From Actinomycetota bacterium (GTDB lineage: Bacteria > Actinomycetota > Acidimicrobiia > Acidimicrobiales > Acidimicrobilacustridaceae): a DNA stretch of 47,056 bases. The notes beneath the pieces are model-generated. The model had not been told where the DNA came from, did not search any database, and saw nothing but the letters and a program-made list of their open reading frames with translations. Shown here piece by piece: positions 40,764 to 47,056 of the stretch; the stretch's first letter is position 1; each line of letters begins with the position of its first letter. The DNA lies in contig SYBH01000141.1 in NCBI GenBank assembly GCA_005787345.1, positions 1 to 47,056 of the forward strand. The letters run 5' to 3'. The translations under genes and the position numbers were made by a program.

Positions 40764-41822
40764 TCAGCTGCAGCGCACTTGTCGAACATTGGGACACGTC
40801 ATTGATCGCACGAGTGCGCTGTAATCAGGAATGAACCGCATTTCGACCCCGGGGCGGTACCGCTCCTGCGTGCCAAGTACGAGATGGTCGCTACTCGCAC
40901 CGCGATAGGTGACTCCGTCTGGCATCAAAAGACCATCCGGGTCGGTGTCTTGCCGCCCGATGGCGACGATTGTTTGCCAGGCCCCCGCACTCTCAGCGGG
41001 AGAGGTCGAACGTGGAAATGCCGATTGCGCGGATTGACCCCATGGTTTCGTTGGCTTGCGTCGCGATTCAATGACTTCACCAACCAGCACAAAGGAATCG
41101 GTGTGTAGTCCTTCAAGAGGTCGCCGATGTAGCGGTTCTTGACCTAAGAGAATCGACTCGCCAAGGCGTAGGTCATTTACACGCCCAATCGGAGCTCCAC
41201 TTGTGAGCCAATCAATATTTGCCGAGTTCCCACCCGAGACAACTTCGACACTGACGGAATGATCAGACTCAAGGCGATCGGCAAGACGCGAGAGTTCACC
41301 CATATTGGCGCCATCGGGAATGACCCCGCTTCGGCAGGCCAGATTTGTGCCAATGCCAGCAAAGTGAAGGTGCGGAAGATCAAGCACCCGCTTGAGCGCC
41401 TCATCCACTTCCTCAGGCATGAATCCCTCGCGTAAATCGCCAAGTTCAACCATGAGAACAATGCGATGGTGAACATCAAGATCTACGGCAAACTTTGAGA
41501 GCAACTCGATCGTTTCAATTTCAGTATTGAGCGAAAGATCAACTACTCGAACTACTCGTTGGGTCTGACTCGGAATCGGCGAACGAATCAAAACTGTTGG
41601 CGATTGAACACAGTCGGTTCGCATCCGTTCAAGATTCTCAATGCGCGAATCACCCAGAGCAGCGACACCAGCCCCGACAAGTGCTCTCGCAATATCGGGC
41701 CGACCACCGAATGCCTTCGTCACTGCCGTTACTTGAACTCCCTTTCCGGCAGTGAGTTCCACGAGGCGCGCGGCATTCGAGGCGATCTTGGAGAGATCAA
41801 TTTCAATCCTCAGGCCACTCAA
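40764..41822 (-). CDS. Alanine/ornithine racemase family PLP-dependent protein
   Basis: 352 residues; ATG overlaps the DUF1611 stop (ATGA). Fold type III PLP enzyme: IEIDLSKIASNAARLVEL, then VTAVTKAFGG with the PLP Lys (near residue 36), GVAALGDSRIENLERMR, and EVVSGGNSANIDWL for phosphate binding. It belongs to the shorter branch typified by clostridial ornithine racemase, not to classical Alr. Coupling to DUF1611 points to D-amino acid interconversion or breakdown. The amino acid handled is not readable from sequence. Confidence 0.87.
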   Translation of the reverse strand: MSGLRIEIDLSKIASNAARLVELTAGKGVQVTAVTKAFGGRPDIARALVGAGVAALGDSRIENLERMRTDCVQSPTVLIRSPIPSQTQRVVRVVDLSLNTEIETIELLSKFAVDLDVHHRIVLMVELGDLREGFMPEEVDEALKRVLDLPHLHFAGIGTNLACRSGVIPDGANMGELSRLADRLESDHSVSVEVVSGGNSANIDWLTSGAPIGRVNDLRLGESILLGQEPLHRRPLEGLHTDSFVLVGEVIESRRKPTKPWGQSAQSAFPRSTSPAESAGAWQTIVAIGRQDTDPDGLLMPDGVTYRGASSDHLVLGTQERYRPGVEMRFIPDYSALVRSMTCPNVRQVRCS

Positions 41823-42955
41823 TGGACATCAATTGGCGCGCCCGGATGAAGCGAAGGGAATGAGGCAAGAACCATTTCGACAAGACGATCTCCCGATCGC
41901 CACAACGCATCAGTCACCGGGATACCCAGTTCTAATTCGTAGAGTGTGATAGCCGCCACGACATCGTCATCGGTCATGAGTTCGTGATTGATCGTCAATC
42001 CAATCACTTTTGTTTTCGCGAAGAGTTCAATAAGTTTGATTTCACTCGCAGCGGTCGGCATCGGAAAATCCGGAAAGTCGCTGGCGCACTTCCTCGTTGG
42101 TGCGTGTTGGAGGACTACGCCTTGAGGTTGACTCCCCCTGAGGATTGCTGTGGAACTCAAGTACGTCGGGTGACTAAGGGCGCCCTGCCCTTCAACAATG
42201 ATCACATCGGGGTCTTCCTTGTCGAATGCTTCGAGGACAGCACCTTCTAACTCGCCAGTAACAAACTGTGCAGGCACCGCGTCGAGAGCCACGCCATAGC
42301 GAGCTCCTTGAATGAGTCCTGTCTGGCCAGTGCTCACCATGACCGCATGAATTCCATGATCATTCAGGGCCTTCGTCAGGATCGTCGCTGTTGTTCGCTT
42401 TCCAATTGCACCGTCTGTGCCAAGTACAGCAATCCTGGGGCAAGTGACATCTCGAATGCGACCGGTGAACATTCGGAGGTCTTTCTTCGCCCGAGGCATA
42501 CGCACATCAGTGATGAGCACGCCGAAAGCATGCGCGGCTGCGACGAACTCAGGGTCTTCAGTGAGGAATTCATGGAGCCCGCTCACGATATGAAGACCGC
42601 GAGCAATCGCTTGAAGAATCACGTTGCGCTCTTCATCAGAAAGAAGGCCGCTTGTTGGGGCCACACCGACAATGAAAATCTCAGGGTTGCCGTGCCCATG
42701 CGCAAGCGCTGCGTCGAGATCGCCGACGACACGAACGCCATTCGGCACTCCATCAAGAACCATCCCGGCATCGAGTCCGCGACATGTGCTGTCGATTACC
42801 GAAGCGATCACATAGGTTTCGCTCTGGCGGACAAGGCCGTTCGCTGTCTTGCCATCAATCTTTCCGAAGTTTCCTTCGCAATACACAACAGCGACCGGGC
42901 GAACAGGAACATGGCTAATGCCATCTAGAGCCTCAGAGGAGGAAGACGCAGACAT
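41819..42955 (-). CDS. DUF1611 (DgcN-like) protein
   Basis: 378 residues from the ATG at 42955, chosen because GAAGGG lies about seven bases upstream; an upstream in-frame start at 42985 lacks it. N-terminal Rossmann-like part (VAVVYCEGNFGKIDGKTANGLVR in parts) and a C-terminal nucleotide-loop domain with IAVLGTDGAIGKRTTAT (P-loop-like GKRTT, about 190-205), VIIVEGQGALSHP and VVLQHAPTRK. In D-glutamate catabolism a DUF1611 protein (DgcN) is reported as an N-acetyltransferase. The coupled racemase gene fits a D-amino acid role. The mechanism here is unproven. Confidence 0.85.
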   Translation of the reverse strand: MSASSSSEALDGISHVPVRPVAVVYCEGNFGKIDGKTANGLVRQSETYVIASVIDSTCRGLDAGMVLDGVPNGVRVVGDLDAALAHGHGNPEIFIVGVAPTSGLLSDEERNVILQAIARGLHIVSGLHEFLTEDPEFVAAAHAFGVLITDVRMPRAKKDLRMFTGRIRDVTCPRIAVLGTDGAIGKRTTATILTKALNDHGIHAVMVSTGQTGLIQGARYGVALDAVPAQFVTGELEGAVLEAFDKEDPDVIIVEGQGALSHPTYLSSTAILRGSQPQGVVLQHAPTRKCASDFPDFPMPTAASEIKLIELFAKTKVIGLTINHELMTDDDVVAAITLYELELGIPVTDALWRSGDRLVEMVLASFPSLHPGAPIDVH

Positions 42956-43022
42956 AACAATCCCTTCGTAAAGCCTCAAGGACACGAAGAGAACGTTTCA
43001 AAGAAGACAACAATCAATTGTC

Positions 43023-43059
43023 AAAAACGCAGTCCCCACAAGAAGCGGGTTTCTGCGTT
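43023..43059 (-). terminator. Intrinsic terminator after the aldehyde dehydrogenase gene
   Basis: On the minus strand AACGCAG and CTGCGTT pair, with an inner CCC/GGG pairing, and are followed directly by a run of Ts. It lies about 110 bases past the gene end and shields the DUF1611 operon from read-through. Confidence 0.65.
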
Positions 43060-43167
43060 CAGGGTACTCATCCGCTATCGAAAGCGTCGGCATAGTTGAA
43101 CGTGGAACTGAATCCCGGACTTCAACTGGTACTTCTGTGAGTGTGAAGAGTCTCCGATTGTGCTGAT

Positions 43168-44529
43168 TCAGAGAACTTTGCGGAAAATCTTCGCTTTTCG
43201 CTCGGTATAGGGCGGATAGGCGATCGATGGGTCCATCTTCGTGCTGCGCGTCAAAATCGGCTTCAAATGTTGGAACAAACGCACACCGGACTTTCCGTGG
43301 TAGCCGCCCATTCCGCTTTCGCCGATACCACCAAACGGAAGGTTCGGATTCGAGAAATGCATGATGGTTCCGTTGACAGTGACGCCGCCAGCAGTAGTTC
43401 GATTGACGACATCGGCGGCAACTCGCTTCTCACCAGTAAAGACATAGAGCGCGAGTGGATGCGGGTTCGCATTGATGTGATCAATCGCTTCATCTGTTGA
43501 CGCAATATCGATAATCGGAAGCAGCGGACCGAAGATTTCTTCTTTCATGATTTGCGAGGATGGATCGACATCGAGAAGAACTGTTGGAGCGATATAGCGC
43601 GTCGCGGAGTCGGTCTCGCCACCGATGACTGCGGTTCCGCCTTCCATGAGCGCCGAAACACGGGCGAAGTGATGTGGCGAAACGATCCGCCCGTAGCTCT
43701 CGCTCTCTTTTGGTTCAGACCCAAAAAATTCAGTGATCGCTTTGCCGAGCTCGTCCACAAAACCGTTGCGCACCGATGCATCCACCATCACATAGTCCGG
43801 AGCGATGCAGGTTTGTCCCGCGTTTAACCACTTACCCCAGGCAACTCGACGCGCAGCGACTCGAAGGTTTGCAGATGCATCAACAATCACCGGGCTCTTT
43901 CCGCCGAGTTCAAGCGTGACTGGAGTGAGGTTCTTCACTGCCGCCGCCATAACAACACGACCAACAGTTCCATTACCCGTATAGAAGATGTGATCGAAAT
44001 GTTGTTCAAGAAGATCGGTGGTTTCAGCGACTCCACCTTCGACAAGTGCAATTGCCGAGGAATCCAGATACTTCGGCACCAACGTTGCCAAAAGGGCAGA
44101 AATTGTCACCGTGACTTCAGAGGGCTTCATTACGACGGCGTTGCCGGCAGCAATTGCGCCAGCGACTGGGACCAGTAGGAGATGGATCGGATAATTCCAT
44201 GGGGCGATAACGAGAACAACGCCAACCGGTTCAGGGACCAAACGCGACTTTCCTGGCATCGCAACGATGGGAGTGCTTACTCGTTCCGGTTTATTCCACT
44301 TCTTTAGGTTCTTAATCATCGACTTCACTTCGCTCGTCACGAATGCAATGTCAGTGATGAACCCTTCAACACGCGGCTTACCTAAATCGACTGCAAGCGC
44401 GTCGAGGAACGCCGACTCGTTCTCCTCGAGCATCTTCACCATCTGCTCAAGTTGATGTTTGCGCCAGGCCAACGGCCGTGTACGCCCGCTGTTGTACGTC
44501 GTTCGAAGTTCGTCAGCCACAGAAGTCAT
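43168..44529 (-). CDS. Aldehyde dehydrogenase, class 3 (ALDH3)-like
   Basis: 453 residues from the ATG at 44529; a TTG at 44541 is in frame. NAD(P)-dependent oxidation of aldehydes to acids. IAPWNYP holds Asn112, FYTGNGTVGR the cofactor loop, LELGGKSP the general-base Glu207 and NAGQTCIAPDYV the nucleophile Cys241. EEIFGPLLPI and NPNLPFGGIGESGMGGYHG follow in normal positions. The short length and N-terminus match class 3 fatty-aldehyde dehydrogenases rather than 490-residue forms. It is monocistronic and ends at a terminator. Long-chain or aromatic aldehydes are plausible substrates. Confidence 0.93.
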   Translation of the reverse strand: MTSVADELRTTYNSGRTRPLAWRKHQLEQMVKMLEENESAFLDALAVDLGKPRVEGFITDIAFVTSEVKSMIKNLKKWNKPERVSTPIVAMPGKSRLVPEPVGVVLVIAPWNYPIHLLLVPVAGAIAAGNAVVMKPSEVTVTISALLATLVPKYLDSSAIALVEGGVAETTDLLEQHFDHIFYTGNGTVGRVVMAAAVKNLTPVTLELGGKSPVIVDASANLRVAARRVAWGKWLNAGQTCIAPDYVMVDASVRNGFVDELGKAITEFFGSEPKESESYGRIVSPHHFARVSALMEGGTAVIGGETDSATRYIAPTVLLDVDPSSQIMKEEIFGPLLPIIDIASTDEAIDHINANPHPLALYVFTGEKRVAADVVNRTTAGGVTVNGTIMHFSNPNLPFGGIGESGMGGYHGKSGVRLFQHLKPILTRSTKMDPSIAYPPYTERKAKIFRKVL

Positions 44530-44673
44530 GGGCGCATTCAAGCACCCATGACTCTCGGTGTCTCGTTACGCCCAAGATGCCTTACTTCGCCATGTACTGA
44601 TTCAGCGCAGCGACGCCAGCGAAATCCCTACTGCTATGTCGTAGATGAAGTTGACGTTGATCCGCACGAGCGT

Positions 44674-45360
44674 TTAGAGGCGGCGTTTGAGTTCAACAAA
44701 AACTTCGTTGCCTACGAGTTCAATCAGTTCCTCTGCCAACGACTCAATTACCGGTCGATCGCCCACGTAGGCCCGATCACCTTCAGTGCAACACCAGGCC
44801 ATCGTTGCTCCGTCATCTCCCCAATCAGCCCGAGACCATCGGCGAAGGGTGGCGGTTTCGGTCGTGGCTGAGGTTTCAACCCAATCGACCTTGATCGGCA
44901 ACTGCCAGCACACTGACGGCTTCCATTCCAATGGTGATTCGCCCGCGTCAACTGCGGCCAAGTGCAATGCACAACCGGCGCCACCATCAAACCCTGGTCG
45001 ATTCAAAAAGATGCAGGCGCCATCAACCAAACGGGTATTCGTCGCTTTTTCATTGGCGAACACTCCGCCTTCGACCGCCGCCTCGTGGAATTGAAACAGC
45101 GTCGGATCAATCATCGCTGCCATAGCGCTGATCATCCGAGACTCATCCTCGCCGTCGAGTTCAGCGCCAACGGAACAACAGCCTTGTTGCAGCTCTTCGG
45201 AAGGATCGTCGTGAATGCCCAGACAACCTCGACCCCAAATGCAGGTCCAATTCGAGGTGAGGAAGTCGGCATCGAAGGTCCAGGTGACCTCGCCATCGAC
45301 GATCACCGGATTCTTGGGATCTTCAGCGTCGAATGGAATCGGAGTCGACGCTTGAGTCAT
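44674..45360 (-). CDS. Cysteine-rich DUF3109-like protein
   Basis: 228 residues. The segment GACIFLNRPGFDGGAGCALHLAAVDAGESPLEWKPSVCWQLPIKV (about 112-156, read in parts) matches the pattern of DUF3109/YkgJ-like proteins, in which clustered Cys residues bind zinc or an Fe-S centre. Other Cys are in CIWGRGC, QGCCSV and MAWCCTEG. No signal peptide. The role is unknown. A -10-like TACGCT six bases before its ATG suggests a leaderless mRNA. It is divergent from the DUF2855-TetR genes across a perfect palindrome. Confidence 0.68.
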   Translation of the reverse strand: MTQASTPIPFDAEDPKNPVIVDGEVTWTFDADFLTSNWTCIWGRGCLGIHDDPSEELQQGCCSVGAELDGEDESRMISAMAAMIDPTLFQFHEAAVEGGVFANEKATNTRLVDGACIFLNRPGFDGGAGCALHLAAVDAGESPLEWKPSVCWQLPIKVDWVETSATTETATLRRWSRADWGDDGATMAWCCTEGDRAYVGDRPVIESLAEELIELVGNEVFVELKRRL

Positions 45361-45366
45361 TCAGAG

Positions 45367-45372
45367 AGCGTA
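45367..45372 (-). promoter_or_regulatory. Putative -10 box of the DUF3109-like gene (leaderless)
   Basis: TACGCT on the minus strand ends six bases before the ATG at 45360. TTGACA of the nearby palindrome lies 14 bases upstream, short of the usual 17. Confidence 0.35.
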
Positions 45373-45383
45373 ACGCCGAGGAA

Positions 45384-45406
45384 TTCTGTCAAGAAGATTG
45401 ACAGAA
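45384..45406. promoter_or_regulatory. Perfect palindrome, probable TetR operator
   Basis: Nine-base arms TTCTGTCAA and TTGACAGAA are exact complements around a five-base centre. Each arm contains TTGACA pointing outward, so the site covers likely -35 elements for both divergent genes. The plus-strand TTGACA is followed 17 bases later by TAAGAA. A TetR gene lies in the plus-strand operon, so autoregulation is expected. Confidence 0.7.
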
Positions 45407-45455
45407 CCATAGGGAGTCAGTAAGAAAGCCCTACCACTCGTTGAAAGTGCGGCCG

Positions 45456-46538
45456 ATGACTCTTGAGACCAATCGAACCGATCTCTCCTCCACTCGCTTC
45501 GTAGCCGACGTTCACGAACAACTCTCTCAAGGTCAGTGTCGACTTCGCATCGATCATTTCGCTCTGACCACGAACAACATCACCTACGGCGTCTTCGGCG
45601 ACATGCTGCGCTACTGGGATGTCTTCCCCGCTAGCGATTCAGGCTGGGGCCGCATCCCCACATGGGGTTTTGCTGAAGTCATCGAGAGTGCAAGCAACGA
45701 TCTCTTCGTTGGCGAGCGACTTTTCGGCTTTCTTCCGATGAGTTCTGAAACGATCATCGCCCCCGGCAAAGTCGACGAGCGCGGCGTCAGCGATGTTGCT
45801 ACGCATCGGGTCGGACTCGCCGGTGCGTACAACCGCTATCAGCGCTGTTCGGCAGACCCCGTCTATGACGCAAACCGCGAACCACAGCAAATGGTGCTGT
45901 ACCCGCTGTTCTTCACCAGTTTCGTTATCGATGACTTCCTCCTCGACAACGAAGACTTCGGTGCGACGCAAGCAGTGATCTCAAGCGCTTCAAGTAAAAC
46001 CGCAATTGGGTTCGCCCAATTAGCAAAGCAACGTGAACTGAAGACAGTCGGCCTCACCTCCTCGGGCAATCGGGCGTTCGTTGAATCGCTCGACGTGTAT
46101 TCAGAAGTAGTCACCTACGACGCCGTCGACTCCATCGCTCCCGTTTCTACGGTCTATGTCGACATCGCCGGCAACCAAGATCTCCTCCGGGACGTGCATA
46201 CCCACCTTGACGGATTCCTTGGCCACTCCATGGTGGTTGGCAATACGAACTGGGACCACAAGGCGACCAACACCAGTGCACTACCTGCGCCCACACCAGA
46301 GTTTCTCTTTGCGCCGACGCAGATCTCGAAGCGCACGAAGGAATGGGGTCGCGACGAACTCGACCAACGCATTGGGACCGCCTGGAAGAACTACTCCGAA
46401 TGGTGCGACTCCTGGCTGGAGTTTTCTCAGGCCGTGGGCAACGAAGAAGTCCTTGACGTCTACGAAACGCTGCGAAGCGGTCAGCCCGACCCGAAGCTTG
46501 GCTATATCTGTTCACTCCCTAACGAAGAAGCGAAATGA
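45456..46538 (+). CDS. DUF2855 family protein
   Basis: 360 residues from the ATG at 45456; a TTG at 45441 is in frame. LRIDHFALTTNNITYGVFGDMLRYWDVFP and WGRIPTWGFAEVIES followed by GERLFGFLPMS (read in parts) are characteristic of DUF2855 proteins, which have a medium-chain-reductase-like plan. A Rossmann region with ISSASSKTAIGFAQLAK is near residue 175, though a classical GxGxxG is not evident. The reaction is unknown. It is co-transcribed with the TetR gene (ATGA overlap), which probably regulates it. Confidence 0.85.
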   Translation: MTLETNRTDLSSTRFVADVHEQLSQGQCRLRIDHFALTTNNITYGVFGDMLRYWDVFPASDSGWGRIPTWGFAEVIESASNDLFVGERLFGFLPMSSETIIAPGKVDERGVSDVATHRVGLAGAYNRYQRCSADPVYDANREPQQMVLYPLFFTSFVIDDFLLDNEDFGATQAVISSASSKTAIGFAQLAKQRELKTVGLTSSGNRAFVESLDVYSEVVTYDAVDSIAPVSTVYVDIAGNQDLLRDVHTHLDGFLGHSMVVGNTNWDHKATNTSALPAPTPEFLFAPTQISKRTKEWGRDELDQRIGTAWKNYSEWCDSWLEFSQAVGNEEVLDVYETLRSGQPDPKLGYICSLPNEEAK

Positions 46539-47056
46539 ACACTCCACTTCTCCCCGAAACTTCGAACACGTTGTCAGTTGATGGGCGCACTGCCCGCCGA
46601 GACCGAGGCCGAACCGCCGTCCTCGAAGCTGCCCTCGACCTGTTTGAAGAAGAGAACCTCGAACCAACACCAGAGCAGATCGCTCTGCGAGCAGGTGTCT
46701 CAACGCGTTCGGTCTACCGCTATTTCCAGGATCGAGATGAACTCGTTCGAGCGATCATCGCTCACAAGCAGCTGAAGATCCTGCCCCTTTTCCACATTGA
46801 AAACATTGGGAAGGGAGACCTCGATTCGCGGCTGTCCAGACTGGTCGACTCCCGTCTCAGGGTGTACGACGCCATCGGTGCAACCGCTCGCGCCATGGCC
46901 ATCAAAGCATCGAGCGACCCTGTCATTAGCGAGCAGATCCAGTTCAGAAAATCAGTCTTCCGAGAGCAGATCGAAGTCAACTTCCGCCAGGAGTTCGACC
47001 GCATGACTTCTTCGCAACGGAACAAATCACTGAATGCAATCGATGCGCTTACGCAA
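46535..47056 (+). CDS. TetR family regulator, 3' end cut off by window edge
   Basis: 174 codons are visible. The ATG overlaps the DUF2855 stop (ATGA). The helix-turn-helix is TPEQIALRAGVSTRSVYRYF at about residues 45-64, preceded by a helix with TAVLEAALDLFEEE. The later part is the start of a helical ligand/dimer domain (RLVDSRLRVYDAIGATARAM, EQIQFRKSVFREQIE). TetR proteins are usually about 190-220 residues, so little is missing. The perfect palindrome at 45384-45406 is the likely operator. Confidence 0.9.
   Translation, partial: MNTPLLPETSNTLSVDGRTARRDRGRTAVLEAALDLFEEENLEPTPEQIALRAGVSTRSVYRYFQDRDELVRAIIAHKQLKILPLFHIENIGKGDLDSRLSRLVDSRLRVYDAIGATARAMAIKASSDPVISEQIQFRKSVFREQIEVNFRQEFDRMTSSQRNKSLNAIDALTQ

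Noticed and set aside
42956-43167. Possible small gene or riboswitch in the largest intergenic gap
   Set aside because: Apart from the terminator hairpin I see no convincing start with ribosome-binding site and no conserved leader structure.

Overview
The window reads as chromosomal DNA of a high-GC actinobacterium (composition judged by eye). Pointers are the dense acyl-CoA metabolism, three P450s, a PaaX-type and a MarR regulator, PPOX/F420-type and SCO6745-type proteins, frequent GTG starts and likely leaderless promoters. Class Acidimicrobiia (an Ilumatobacter-like lineage) is my best guess, but it is an inference. I see no rRNA, tRNA, CRISPR array, insertion sequence or phage gene. No gene-free stretch exceeds about 220 bases. 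Both edges cut genes: msrA at the left and a TetR regulator at the right.

Layout. 1-8865: msrA (partial), an o-succinylbenzoate synthase-like enolase, an SDR, a D-aminoacylase-type amidohydrolase, a secreted SGNH-fold protein that has lost its catalytic residues, two tandem double-hotdog thioesterase-like genes and an acyl-CoA ligase. 8984-20320: one tightly packed minus-strand operon of 11 genes. In order of transcription these are a small Cys protein, CoA ligase, acyl-CoA dehydrogenase, crotonase, CoA transferase, YtcJ-type amidohydrolase, a second crotonase, methyltransferase, Rieske oxygenase, PaaX-like regulator and ACMSD-type amidohydrolase. Many junctions are stop/start overlaps. 20472-24457: a divergent plus-strand group of SDR, two nearly identical CYP142-like P450s and a cupin, shaped by a tandem duplication whose breakpoints can be read directly.

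24480-36799 is a mixed region of short operons. It holds a nitroreductase with an SCO6745-type gene, a PPOX flavoprotein, an acyl-CoA dehydrogenase, a P450 divergent from a limonene-epoxide-hydrolase-like gene, a hydrolase/crotonase pair, a TauE/SafE permease, an amidohydrolase, an AMIN-like lipoprotein, an SDR-thioesterase-DUF2237 operon and a small monooxygenase. 36857-47056 holds MarR plus an MFS exporter, an anchored lipase-like protein, a DUF1611 plus PLP-racemase pair, an aldehyde dehydrogenase, a DUF3109-like protein, and DUF2855 plus TetR.

The strongest candidate for an undescribed system is the 8984-20320 operon with its divergent P450 arm. The parts fit activation of a carboxylic acid to its CoA ester, beta-oxidation-like steps and oxygenation, probably under the PaaX-like regulator. 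A perfect 9-bp inverted repeat sits in the shared promoter. Two adjacent enzymes in it, the CoA transferase and one crotonase, have their halves in a rearranged (circular-permutation-like) order. The substrate cannot be read from the sequence.
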